The notes beneath the pieces are model-generated. The model was not told the DNA's origin. It saw nothing but the letters and a program-made list of their open reading frames with translations, and searched no databases. From Dolomedes plantarius (taxonomy: Eukaryota; Arthropoda; Arachnida; Araneae; Dolomedidae), in assembly GCA_907164885.2 (NCBI GenBank), contig OU015490.1, positions 97,249,104 through 97,313,103 of the forward strand: a stretch of 64,000 bases of DNA, given 5' to 3'. Positions 1 to 11,551 of this stretch are shown piece by piece. How positions within the stretch are numbered: position 1 is the stretch's first letter; every line of letters starts with the position of its first letter. The position numbers and the translations under genes are program-made.

Positions 1-540
1 TCGTTATACGGCTTTTGGCTTTATGGCCAACTTTTCCGGAATTTATCTAGGCCGTAAAGCGGGGTATGGGTGTGCAAGCTACATTTTGAATTCTAGTTTA
101 ATAAATTTTTAAGACGTCAGACGAATATTGAAATAAAAGTTTTGCAACTATGCCCTTTCAGAACAGTTGTAAATATCGATTTTGGGGGAAAAGGTGTATA
201 TATGTATATTGAAATATTAATATTTTCATCTTGTCGAAAAACATTTCAAAATAAAAATTAATAATAAATAACCTTCCTTAAATTGTATTACCTATAAATA
301 TTCTTAATGCACATAAAGGCAGTTCTAACGTCAGAAATTTGCTTTTTGGAGAAACGGGAAAAAATGAATACTGAATAACACAAGAATTTGCTTTCATACA
401 TCAAAAATATGTTCGTGAAGATGATGTGAATCAGCTATTTCCTTAGTATAAGGGAATGGAATATTTATGAAATAGTGAAGCATTGCTTATTGTACTATTT
501 TCCAGATTACCCTAGATAACAAATCTTAGAGAGTATTTTA
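1..540. other. AT-rich sequence without a recognised feature
   Basis: No open frame of note, repeat or RNA gene is visible. The first ~90 bases are slightly richer in G and C than what follows but match nothing I recognise. Confidence 0.4.
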
Positions 541-826
541 AAAGAGAATAACTCTCGGTAAAGCATTTAAAAATTTCAACGTTATAAACTTTAAATTTTT
601 AAATATTCTTCTGCAAAACGACAGAAAGGGTCTAGAAAATTTTCCAAAATATATTCTCTGTTGTATCTACTATCTCATTTCTATTGTTGATCTCTAAGCC
701 CAATTACGATACAGAATAAGATTTTTCAAGCACATATTCTTATGTACACCCACGCAAGATATAGCATTGCGAAAAACGTTTCCTTTGTGTTACATAAACA
801 TTTCTACCTGTTCATACTTCACATAA

Positions 827-1560
827 GGGGTCAGGTAACTTTTAAAGACCAAGAGACTCGACTACCATATCGCTGTTTTCAGTCATCAGTAGTTACTAAA
901 ATCATTTATTCAGAAATACGGAAATTTTACTGTGAGCAAAACTATCTTTCTTCTTTAGAAATATGGCTCTCAATTTGTTCTATTTTGAAGAGAAATTTTT
1001 TCATTGTTTAAAAATTTAACCATTGTTCTTTTGCGCGCATGATGTCACAAGAACTGTTTGCTAGAATACAATAAAATTTTACACACGTTCAATATAAACA
1101 TGTATCAATGAAATAACGAACAATTATGTCATTCCCACTATAAAAATTTGAATTGCAGGAAAATTTATCGAAAAAATTTAAGAAATTATATAAAAAATAA
1201 TTTTTTTCTTCTATGAAGAACTGAGAATTTTGATTTCAACGTTCATCATTTTAAAGATATATTATATAATTTAACTTTAAAATAAAAAAAAATATGTATA
1301 TTCATTAATATACGGACGCAAGTCTGCACGCAATGACATGACATTGAAAAAAACAATAGTTGAAATTTTTAAAAAATCAAAATTTAGCGAGAAAATCAAG
1401 CTAGAAGAAATCAAGCTAGGCCCTATTTATAAAGACGAAAGTGTGTTTAACTCACACTCAAATTTTCATATTCTTTAATAAAAGATTTTCATAACTACTG
1501 ATGATTTAATTTAGGGATATCTTTGTCGAGTTACTTAGCTTTTAAAAGGCACCTGACCCC
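827..1560. mobile_element. Non-autonomous DNA transposon with ~75 bp terminal inverted repeats
   Basis: The left end starts GGGGTCAGGTAACTTTTAAA and the right end, read on the minus strand, starts GGGGTCAGGTGCCTTTTAAA. Similarity continues inwards for about 75 bases to a shared CATCAGTAGTTA. The element is flanked by ATAA on both sides (823-826 and 1561-1564), consistent with a 4-bp target duplication. The paralogous copy of the host unit near 3198-3212 reads GCACGTAAAAACC with no insertion, so it acts as an empty site. The ~730 bp interior is AT-rich with no coding potential. The superfamily is not clear; a 3-4 bp duplication would fit several. Confidence 0.8.
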
Positions 1561-1569
1561 ATAAAAACA

Positions 1570-1642
<73 letters not shown>

Positions 1643-2199
1643 GCACAGACCAAACCGCTGGCCCTAAAGTGCTAAAATTTTGCATGGCTATTCTTCTTAT
1701 AGTATAGGGGTGCAATAAGAGAGATTTTTAGAAAAATTATTCACAAGCGTTCTGTAAGCCACTCAGTGCCATCTTCTTATAGTTAAAGTCGTTCCGTCGT
1801 TCTTCTTGTAGTTTAGGGGTGCACTAAGAGAAATTCTTCTTATATATTTTTTTTAATTAAATGTTTAAGCTGTTTTTCTAACATTCTTAAAAGTTTGCAT
1901 TTAAAATAATAATGAGAAGGTTATAAAATTTATATCACTAGAAAGATCCTAAAAATTCCTTTAAAATAAAATAATTTTCGAATCTTTTCCTCCATTTTAT
2001 GATATTGGGGGAATTTTTAAATACTAATTTTTAGAGTATAGTTTATCAAATGCTGATCACGTGTTATCTTTTCTTTTTGTGATACTTTAAATTAATTTAT
2101 CGTCACGTGCATAACAACGAAATAAATTGCCCCCCCCCCAATTTTTTTTCTTTCAAATGCGGCAAACGATTAGACATTATAAAAAAACTATATTTTTTA

Positions 2200-2415
2200 A
2201 CCAGTGTGGAGGCACTTGTAATCAAACATTTGCCCTTACTACGCCGCAGCTTTGCTATCCATTTTATTATTGGGGCACCATAGAGGCGGACATCATTACC
2301 CTCTATGAAGGGGCGACACGAACAGAGGCATTTTTCGTAGCGCACCACCGGGATTCGATCTGAGAACCCTCAGCACCGAAAACCAGCGCGCTGTACCACA
2401 GGGCCACCACAAGCC
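2200..2415 (-). mobile_element. tRNA-derived SINE, body type 2, inserted in Helitron A
   Basis: Read on the minus strand, it has a tRNA-like head with a box A-like stretch (CCCTGTGGTACAGCGCG) and a box B-like stretch (AGATCGAATCCC). It then continues into a body shared with the SINE at 13230-13456: CGTCCCCAATAATAAAATGG, then GCAAATGTTTGAT and AAGTGCCTCCAC, ending in an A/T-rich tail. These are the internal promoter and layout of RNA polymerase III-derived SINEs. It is not a functional tRNA gene because the acceptor pairing is absent and the sequence runs on into the SINE body. Confidence 0.75.
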
Positions 2416-2706
2416 CAAATATTAAAATACAGTAAAAAACTTCCTCCTGTACTATATTGATTGTACTATACTATTTAGTATGTTCTATTAGATTTAATTT
2501 GAATATTTTCTTCTACATTATTTTCCTTAAACTTTCCTCAAGTACCCTCAGCACCGAAAACCAGCGCGCTGTACCACAGGGCCACCACAAGCCCAAATAT
2601 TAAAATACAGTAAAAAACTTCCTCCTGTACTATATTGATTGTACTATATTATTTAGTATGTCCTATTAGATTTAATTTGAATATTTTCTTCTAAATTATT
2701 TTCTCT
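2366..2706 (+). repeat. 178-bp direct duplication inside Helitron A
   Basis: The block starting ACCCTCAGCACCGAAAACC at 2366 recurs at 2544 with only a few differences. It covers the head end of the inserted SINE plus adjoining Helitron sequence (AATATTAAAATACAG, then TTGATTGTACTATA). The duplication therefore came after the SINE insertion. Confidence 0.85.
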
Positions 2707-3598
2707 ATAAAAATATCCGTTACGATGTTTTTATAAATATTTTTTTTGGCATTAATGACATACATTCACCGTTGCATTTAATGTGAATGTATTCCGAAGT
2801 ATAGTACGGGTTTTCAGCTAGTACTCATAATAAAATCAGAACCATTAGTCCTGTTCCGTGGCAATATCGCATTGAGTAAATGGAGGGGTGTGCCATCTGC
2901 AGAGACATGTATATTGTGGAAAGAAAAATAAATACGAAAAAAACTATTATATCCCGAACATTATAAACTTTAAATTTTTAAACATTTCCCGACAAAACGC
3001 AAATGATATCCACAAAATTTCCAAAAAATATATTCTCTGTTGTATCTTTTCTGCCATGTCTAATTTTGCGCAAAAGAAAGCGCAAAATACAGAATACGAT
3101 TTATCAAGCACATATTTTTATGTACACCCACGCAAGTTTTATTATTACGAAAAACGTCCCCTTTGTGTTACATAAAGATTTCTACCTGTTTATGCTGCAC
3201 GTAAAAACCAGAGAGTAGAGATAATAAAATCAGTACCATTATTGCCTTTCCGTGTCAATATTGCATTGAGTAAATGGAGAGGTGTATCAGCTACGGATAC
3301 ATTTATGTTGTGTAACGACAAACAAATACGAAAAAAAATAATAATTTCTGAACTCTGCTAATGCAATCACGATCTGCGTCGGAATAACATAAATATATAC
3401 AGAAACGTAGCAGATGTTTCTATCTAAGTCGATTCAATTAAGTCTCCTAGGTGTATCTTTAACGATTTGTTATTGGGTTTTCCGTATCCCACTGTGATTG
3501 TAATCACATGTCCGATGAGCAACTGTCTATAAACAAAAATATAAATTATGTTCATTGACCCTGCAATTATGTTCATTGACATGAGAAAAAAAAAATTG

Positions 3599-4232
3599 AA
3601 GGGTACCTTTAACCTCGTAATTTTTATTTTTCAATATTTTACTCTTATATACAAAATGAGAATAATTAATATTCCTTCCTACTCCGTTGAAGACAATTTG
3701 AATTCACAATTAATTATTTTGTGGAAGAATAAGACTTATTTATCAAAAAATTCTTCAAAAATGCTAGAATTTTTCAAAATGCTCCATGCGCATTACTTTT
3801 CTCCTAATTTCATCCAAATTTCTCAGGATTGTTAAGTGAAGTGTTTTCCATAACCTCTGCATCATTATTTGAAACCATAGATATTTTTCAAACGTATAAA
3901 CCATGAAATAATGCAAAAACATAAAGAAAACAACAGGCAGATTTTAAAATAATTATTTATGGCTTTAGAGTAATACCAAAAAAAATCATTGCACAATTAT
4001 GTTTATATATGTACGGTAAACTTATATTAAAAAAATAAGGTTTTTAAATAATTTGGAATACACCTAGAAAATTTTGAATTTTGTTTTTTTAAACTAATCA
4101 ATATTCTGCCAAAGAATCCTTAATTTGAATTCTAAGGGTTTTCAATGTAGCTAAAAAGAATACAAATTATTCTCTTTTTGGATATAAAGTTAAAAATTGA
4201 AAATTTAAAAATTCGAGTTTTAAGGTCCCTTA
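3599..4232 (+). mobile_element. TIR element, GGGACCTT family, copy 1
   Basis: The left end reads AAGGGTACCTTTAACCTCG. The right end, read on the minus strand, begins TTAAGGGACCTTAAAACTCG. The interior aligns over its whole length with the minus strand of 32839-33508, sharing TTCTTCAAAAATGCTAGA, TTTCATCCAAATTTCTCA, CTTTAGAGT and TATTAAAAAAATAAGGTTTT. It is non-coding; the 95-residue frame at 3548-3835 lies across it and is chance. Target duplication not resolved. Confidence 0.65.
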
Positions 4233-4640
4233 AATAATAAAGTGTCAAGTCTTAATCTTGTGTTTATCTGCAAATTTTTAAGCGGGACAGTACACCTTTG
4301 ATTTGCGAAAACTGTTAGAAAATTGACTAAGTTTTCAAAATTTTTAACAAATTAACCAATGAAGTCAGCTGAATGAAAATTTCTGGTTTGCTAGATGAAA
4401 TACAACTTAACTTGTTGCAGCAAAATTATCAGATTGACGTAAATTATTTAAGTTAATTAGGAAAATTTATTGAATAACATTTTTTTCCTATTTAATAATT
4501 AACATGGGACATTGTGCACACGATAACTGACGTTAGTTTTAATTTATTAACATGAAACACACTTCAACTGAAAGAAAGCATTTAGCTTAACATATTGAAC
4601 CAAAATATTTCAATTACCTTCATTTTTAATAATTTTAATT

Positions 4641-4874
4641 GAGGCGTTGACGTTGAAAAAAGGGTAAGTGCCAAAATTTCTGTAAAGTATTTTTTCACTG
4701 TTCCAAGGCTAATGGCGTTGAAAAGAAGGTAAGTGCATAGCTAGTTTGGTTTAGTTCTGAGCTAGGCACTTGCTTTCTTTCCAACGCCATTATCTTTGGA
4801 ACAAACTCTTGTATCAGTGGAGAAATACTTTTCGAAAATGTTGGCACTTAACTTCTTTTCAACGTCAACGCCTC
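4641..4874. mobile_element. Foldback (long inverted repeat) miniature element
   Basis: The left arm begins GAGGCGTTGACGTTGAAAAA and the right arm ends TTTTCAACGTCAACGCCTC. Inside lies a second inverted pair, AATGGCGTTGAAAAGAAGG against CTTTCTTTCCAACGCCATT. Almost the whole 234 bp can fold back on itself. It is bounded on both sides by AATT (4637-4640 and 4875-4878), which fits a 4-bp target duplication, though AATT is itself palindromic. No coding sequence. Confidence 0.75.
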
Positions 4875-4886
4875 AATTGACAATTA

Positions 4887-4928
<42 letters not shown>

Positions 4929-5239
4929 TCACATAAAACCTTTTTAAAAATTTTATTACGTAAGATAGCTCTATGATTTTCCTTCATTTTATGAAGAAGA
5001 TTGCCATTAACATGTGTAGAAAATTCTAAGCCTTTATCTTCAATAGTTTTTGAGATATGCAAGCAAAGCCAGAAAGTCATATTTTGAGATAAATGCATTT
5101 AAAGTTAAAATTTGTATAAAAATTGCAGTTTGGATGTTCATAAATCATATTGATTTAAAACATATTAATTACCTTCATTTTAAATATTTATAATTAACGA
5201 TTAGTTACAGATTCTTTTTTTTCTAGAAAATTTCTTATG

Positions 5240-5308
5240 TACACATTCTCTCCAAAGGTTAACATTGAGATGAGCGAATCCCAAATGGTTAGTACACAGC
5301 AGCCTTAA
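5240..5308 (+). mobile_element. Terminal fragment of the TTAA-bounded TIR family
   Basis: The segment CAAAGGTTAACATTGAGATG, followed by GGTTAGTACACAGCAGCC and TTAA, matches the right terminus of the full-length copies at 20190, 34150 and 47611. The other end is not found within 500 bases upstream, so this is a solo terminus. Confidence 0.6.
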
Positions 5309-5881
5309 GCTAACTTTTCTGGTCATTTAAACATTGTTCTACTCTACCATTGTTCATTCCGAAACTTATGACCCCAAAACCCATTTAACCAAGTTACAGA
5401 AGTTTTGGTGGTAACAAATGATACGCCACTTGCGTAAACCCCTTAAATGTGCGTAGTCTGCCGTGATACAAAAGATCTAGCTACCGACTTCAGGGATATT
5501 AACCAGTCACATCTTGTCAAAAGTTTTGATTTTTTGAATACATTATCGTTCCTTATCGACTTCGCCCAGAACTTTGAGCAAAACTTCCATTAACTTCAAC
5601 TGCTTGAGTCATGTATTAGAATTTTTATAAGAACATCTAGACTTGTAAAACCCCCAGCTTTACAATGCTCTGCTTCGCAATAGAAAATAGCTCACAGCCG
5701 CATAGATTTCTCTGAGAGTTTTTGAAAACTGTAATGACCTTTTTTACTTTTTGATAATGAAATCAAAGGGTAGGAATTGCAAAAATTGTTGTCCTACATC
5801 CTAACGACATAATTAGATGGCGTCTTTTTCTTGATTGGCATGTGTGCAAATTTTTATTTAAAACTGATCAGATAATTATAA

Positions 5882-7153
5882 TTACCATATTTTTCGGTCT
5901 TTAAGACGCAACTCAAATTTATGAAAGAATTTTTAGAAAAGAATATTTTGTATTTCGTTAGGCATATAGATATTTTCAATTTCTTTCACCTAAAGGACTA
6001 CGGTGTAACTGAACCGGTATTCACTACGTTGAAAAGTTCAATTTAAGTCAAAAATAATAATTTTTCTATTCTTTAATTGAATAGATCAGTTACTTAGCTT
6101 TACAAAAAATGTTTAATTTTGTCTGTACGTTAAATTGAAGCCGAGATATTAGAGATTTTATAATGATTAGAGAACCGAAAGTGGATATTTAAATCACCGG
6201 AAGTGGCCGTTTATTAAAGGGCCAGAAATCTGTTAACAATTAGTAAACACAGAATTTCATTTTTTAATACAATTTTAGCAAACTTTTAATAAAATAATTA
6301 AACAAAGAATACTTTTGCAAACTGTGGGGCAACATTAAATTACTCCACATAGCTTGCAATTTTAAGCTTGTAAAACTTCTAATGCATTTTTCTCAAAATT
6401 AAGATATGACAATACATTGCGGACTTCAAAATTTATAACTCAAAATATTATTATTGAATTTTTATGAAATTTTATGTGCCTAGTCTATATATTGTTTTCT
6501 AGAGGATGTATTAAAATAATTTTGATTGATGTATATTTCCCAATTTATGACCTACCTACTATTTCATTAATAACGTTGTAAAATTGGGAAAAAAAATTCA
6601 TAATGAATATTCGATTAGTTGTAAAATATTCATTTCTCAATATAACTTTACAATTTTCATAAATTCTCTAGATAATAGACTTTAGTTTATTTTGGTATAA
6701 CTTTTATTCAAATAAGATTAACTGTTTTAATACAGCATTTGTGAAATTTTTTTCAATTTCCTTAAAATTCTACATATATTGGACGATTTTGAAAAAAACA
6801 TAGAAGTTTATTTTAAATATTGACACTCTCTCATTAATCTTTATTTAATGTAATCCAAAAATATATTTAAAGTGTGCCTACGCCATGATTTTGTTAAAAA
6901 GTGTTCTGTACGTATTCAGATACCTTATAAAGATAAAAATAATATATTTAAAAATTTACATGATAAATATAATGGAATGAATAATAAATAATTTATATAA
7001 ATATATATAATATATATTATAAACATACATAATATATATAATAAAATATTAACTTTATTCTAAAGTTGCATTCGGACTATAAGACGCACCGCAATTTTAA
7101 GTCGATTGTTTTATGTAAAAAGGTGCGTCTTATGGTCCGAAACAATACGGTAA
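5882..7153. mobile_element. DNA transposon with TACCRTATTTTTCGG-type inverted repeats
   Basis: The left end reads TTACCATATTTTTCGGTCTT, then AAGACGCAACTC. The right end on the minus strand reads TTACCGTATTGTTTCGGACC, then ATAAGACGCACC. TA lies at both outer edges, consistent with a TA target duplication. The ~1.27 kb interior is AT-rich, contains a degenerate TA-rich stretch near 7000-7050, and has no transposase frame. A deleted relative lies at 38443-38696. Termini of this type are widespread in animal genomes; I do not assign a superfamily. Confidence 0.75.
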
Positions 7154-10100
7154 TATTATAATTAACTTATATCTTTAAAACTAGATTATATCTGTTTCAA
7201 TCTTTTCAAATATTGCTGATTTTTCCCACTAAGGTAATAAAATAATTTCATATACCATTAAAATATCCTATGGTTTTAAAGCCTAAAACCTGAACTTTCT
7301 TATTCTTTGTGATTCTAATATCCTGCAGAGCAAAAAATGAGATTTACATTTTTCTGTTCCGCTCCTATATTCTATCCCTTTATCTTTTTAATACTGACAC
7401 AATCCTTTTAATCATAAGGGCATATACAAAAAAGTATTGACTTTGCTTTTGCATACGTCTTTTGAAGCCCAGTTTTTTTAATTTGTTTTTATAAATTATG
7501 GGGAATTATATTTCAATATTTCTAAAAAATGTCGTATTTGATAATATTTAATAAAAGAATTGTAACAGAACGTTTTTATGTAAAAAAAGTTTCATAATTT
7601 TTGTTTAAATATAGTGATAGAAAAAATATATTCATACTCTTCTAAAATGGAACCGCTATATCAATTATCAGTTTTTTATAACGCTAATTCTTTAGAACTT
7701 AAATGGCTTATAGCAATTTACTACCACTTTTAAAAAATATTCTTGCCAGAAAAAATATTCTTACGTATATGCCTAGTTTTTTTCCCCAAATTTTAAGTCA
7801 ATTCCCACTTAAAATTAGTAGTTACGTAGTTACAGCAAAATCGTCTCTAAAAGAGGTTCGATATCTTAAGTACCTCAAGGATTTTACAAACTTTGTGACA
7901 AATCTCTCAGCACTTCAAAGGTCCAAGTTTGAGAATAACGAACTTCTACAAGATATCTGAAGTGAGTACCTAACAATCCCATTAAAGTGCGTCCATGAAA
8001 CAAGTGTCCATCGAAAAACAAATAAAGCAAACAAAACCTTTTAAAAAGAATTTAAGTGGCACTATATTCAGCATTTATATTTTGAGAAACTCTCCAACGG
8101 CCTTTCATTTTAATTTGTGCAATTCTTGTTTATAAAAAACATTTCACTGAAAACTTAGCATCGTTTGAAAATAGCACTTAATGAGGTTGTTAATTCAGTG
8201 TTTATTTAGAGACAAGTAATAGATAAAGCTTGTAGCTAGTAATGCATATTATTAACGTAATTGTAAGTGTCTATGCGTTGTAAATTGATATTTTTAATTT
8301 TATATTTAATGTGTTCAAGCGGAAGAGAGCAATGCTAAACCTCCTTGTGGCGTGTCCTGGGTAACGCTTTTAACGATAAGCATTATATCAAATCACAGCT
8401 TAATGCATACACAACCACCTCTTGCAGGCACATTTTCTGATCAACCACTAGACATGACCCCCGCAGCTCATTTTAATCGACTTAGAATCTGGAGTAGTCT
8501 CGCATGTCCTTTCTTCAGTAGGCGGTAAATTGATGCTGACCACTTACTGGGCTTTCTGCTTCAACTGCAAGAACCATCCTTTGGAATCAAATTAGTTTGT
8601 CTGTTTTGTAGTTTTAATTTTTATTGTTATGTAAAGTTCTATTCTGTTAGCTAAATTTGGTCGTTGTACTTTTTACTGTCTTTTTTCGGTTATTGTGGCT
8701 AAAGGTGATCGGCCACTACACCTCGGGTATTGGGAAATAAAATAATTTTTTAAAAATCTGTTAAATGGATTCCGGGAGATATAATTCTAAAACTAAGCAC
8801 AAAAGATTTACTTAAATTAAAATATTTAATAGAGCTTTTTGAACCAAACCACACAAACCGGATGTTTTTCAATGATTATTTTATGCTGCACTGTTTATAT
8901 GGATACTTTACATCTGTTCTTTAAGCCTATATCTCTCGGAATACGATTTCTGACGATTTGCCGAATTTAAAAAGAATATCAAAAATTCTCTGCAGGATAT
9001 CACTATAAAATGTTTATGCAGCATCCCCTTGTTCAGTTTTCATTAAATTGGTTTTAGGATTTTTCATAGAGAGCAAATATTCGAAAAATATTTTTCCGTC
9101 AGCAGAGTTTTCCAATAAAAAAATATTTCTTTACCATTTAAAGTTATAAGGATGTTTATTAATCTAATAAATATCCGAACGTTAAATTATTTAAAACCAT
9201 TTCCTATGCACTAAGTGTGAAAAGAAAAAAAGCATAGAAACGGCATTATTGGTTTGGCAGACATGACTTCCAAAATATTATATAGTAAACCTTGAATTTT
9301 AAATTTTTTAAACAAAATTTCGAAATGTTCATGTATTTTTTCATGCATATATAATTACTTTATAAAAGTTTTTATCAGTTGATATCTGTACAAAGGCACA
9401 TGTACGATCATTAAGAATATTTATGAATAGAGAAAAATAAAAATAACAATATTTAAGAATAGCGAAAAATAAAAAGAAAAATACACAAAACTTTCCAATT
9501 AGTTAAAAAAGATTTATTTTGTTAATGGAATTTATAAATAATACAACTGCGATGCAATGGGAATTAATTTTCAATAATAAGCTAGAATTTACTTATCAAA
9601 AATGATGTGGTTGAATCGTTTAAAGAAATCCATTAGTTTTTTACCATAAATACGTTTTAAATAAAATCACATAGTGTGCTTTACAAAAAAAACCTGTATG
9701 TTCCGATTTAAAAAAAAATAATTTGAATTTCTCAAAAGCATGAATGGATAGGATAACATAGAATAGATAGCAAAAAAGCGTTTTCAAGAGAAATTCCACC
9801 ATAAACATAGAACAACTGTCCAAAAAAACAATCAGAATAAAAAATTACCTACTATGCATCACAATGCAAAAAATTACCTAATATGCATTGTCTTTTCACA
9901 ATCAAGAGAATAAAATAATAAAAATTCTATTAAGTTTAAAGCAATAAATTTTAAACAAATTATTTCAAAAATTCTTAAAATATAAGGACGAATTTTACCA
10001 ATTTAAACATTAATCATTAAGCTATTAGTTCTAATATATAAATATTTTTTTAAACATAAGAAAAAAACAATGTTATAGGTGCTACTATCTTTTGACAGAA

Positions 10101-10378
10101 AGGTGAAGCAATGCTGAACAGCACATTTCATGAAATTAATGATTTACTTATGTGCGTTAATAAACACAAATAAAATATCATGTGATGGGTCCCCATATTT
10201 TTTAAATGTCTCAGAAACGTAAACTAAGTACAAAAGACGCATACGTTAAAAAAAATAAATTAAAAATAAACTTTTCGAGTGCTGAAATATTTTAATTATT
10301 TGTCTCCAAAGATGGGGATATTTTTAATGTTTCTTATCTTCTTCAGAGGAAAAATTTTGAAAAACCAATATAGGAAAA
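7154..10378. other. AT-rich interval, no supported gene
   Basis: Open frames are all below 90 residues and look like chance. The 85-residue frame at 7703-7960 has no recognisable motif. Positions 8300-8760 are richer in G and C and end TTGGGAAATAAAATAATTTT, which could be the 3' end of an old retroposed sequence or a transcript end, but nothing identifies it. The remainder is featureless. Confidence 0.3.
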
Positions 10379-10620
10379 ATGTTTATACATTATAAATATT
10401 GATATTGGTTAGTTTTTATGTAACCAGATCATTATGGCAAAAAAATTAGAGTTTAAAAGCTTTAAAAAATTGGATTATAGCATAATACATTTTCAAAACT
10501 AAAGCTCTGTAGCGAGGAAAACAGACATTTTTTTTTTTTTACAAAATACGTTTTACAATGTTTTCTGAGTAATTTGACAACTCACATTCACAGATCATCA
10601 AGAGCAGCATAAAGCGGATT
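10379..10620 (+). repeat. Diverged ~240 bp repeat, copy 1 (copy 2 at 12725-12960)
   Basis: Shared landmarks in the same order are ATTGGTTAGTTTTTATGT, AAAAATTAGAGTTTAA, AATGTTTTCTGAG and GACAACTCACA. Copy 2 lies just beyond the 11552-12660 element. This suggests an old local duplication that the element later joined; the function is unknown. Confidence 0.5.
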
Positions 10621-11551
10621 TAATTGCTGATTTTGTAATACTGAAAATACAATATATAAACATATTTTCTTTTTAGAATTTAAACGGTAATAAATAAAAA
10701 CACCGTGTATTAAAACTTATTATAAACTTATTTTAGCTGTTACTTTGGAGGAAAATCTTATTAAAAATTCTGCAATCAGTTTTATTTCTTTAACCGTTTA
10801 GTGGTGCCGTCTTTTGCATAAATAAATATCAGCTTAATATTTTATTTATTTGAAAAAACGGTTGAATCTTTTTGTCAATAGGTAACTCCACAGATAAATG
10901 ACACATATTTATGTAAAATAAGCCATTACTTCCTTTCCAGAATATGATAATAACACGGGTTCTTTAGTCATTTCCTATGAATAAAACATTTTTTTTTATG
11001 TTTAATGATTTTCTCTGTTAATTTAGATCGCGAATAAGGAATCTTTTGCTTAAATACCGAAATTGCATATAATTATACTTTTTGTTTATAGCAATCATTT
11101 ATGGCGTTTATTAATGTAACATCTTATGTTTATGTAGATTAAACCGCATTCGCATAAAGATAACACTACAAAAATAATCAAAGATAAGAAGGAGGAAACG
11201 TTGAGATAAAGTATTACACTTTTACCGATTTGACATTCAAATAGGAAGCGTAACGTTTCATAAGTGGATAGGTATTTGCATTTTTTATGGTATCTCGTGG
11301 GAAAATAACTTTTTAAATTTCTCTTATATAGTTACGAAATGGATCATATTAAAATAAAATTACGTTCTTGAAACCTTTAAATATGGTAGTTAAATGCAAA
11401 AAAAAATCTCCAATGCCGATCGTAAACATATTATAACAGTTTATAAAATATTATATAGATATGTTGTTTCATAAAAATGTTTTACAAAATATCGGGCAAT
11501 TATCGCCGTAAAATGATCTATAGTTAACATTTTGCTTTATCAAAGAAAATG

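Larger units (their letters stand above)
1575..2821 (+). mobile_element. Non-autonomous Helitron, copy A
   Basis: After an expanded TA array (1574-1641) the sequence reads CGCACAGACCAAACCGCTGG, the conserved 5' region shared with the copies at 14216 and 31245. The 3' end is ACGGGTTTTCAGCTAG followed by T, the CTAG-T terminus expected of a Helitron. The interior shares TAGGGGTGCA and GCTGATCACGTG with the other copies. It carries no Rep/helicase coding sequence, so it is non-autonomous. It is enlarged by a SINE inserted on the minus strand (2200-2415), by a 178-bp duplication, and by a local duplication of the block around 1690-1840. The expected TC at the 5' end has been overwritten by the TA expansion. 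Confidence 0.8.
560..3350 (+). repeat. Tandemly duplicated ~400 bp unit, first copy interrupted by two insertions
   Basis: A unit beginning near ATTATAAACTTTAAATTTTT occurs at about 574 and again at about 2962. It continues in both copies through the same landmarks: TATTCTCTGTTGTATC, ATGTACACCCACGCAAG, CTTTGTGTTACATAAA and TTTCTACCTGTT. The first copy then breaks at 827, resumes for a few bases at 1561, breaks again at about 1575 and resumes at 2822 with the segment reading AATAAAATCAG. The second copy runs through the same points without a break, up to about 3345. The short open frames at 742-1011, 2888-3175 and 3003-3218 lie in these copies and are not genes. Confidence 0.75.
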
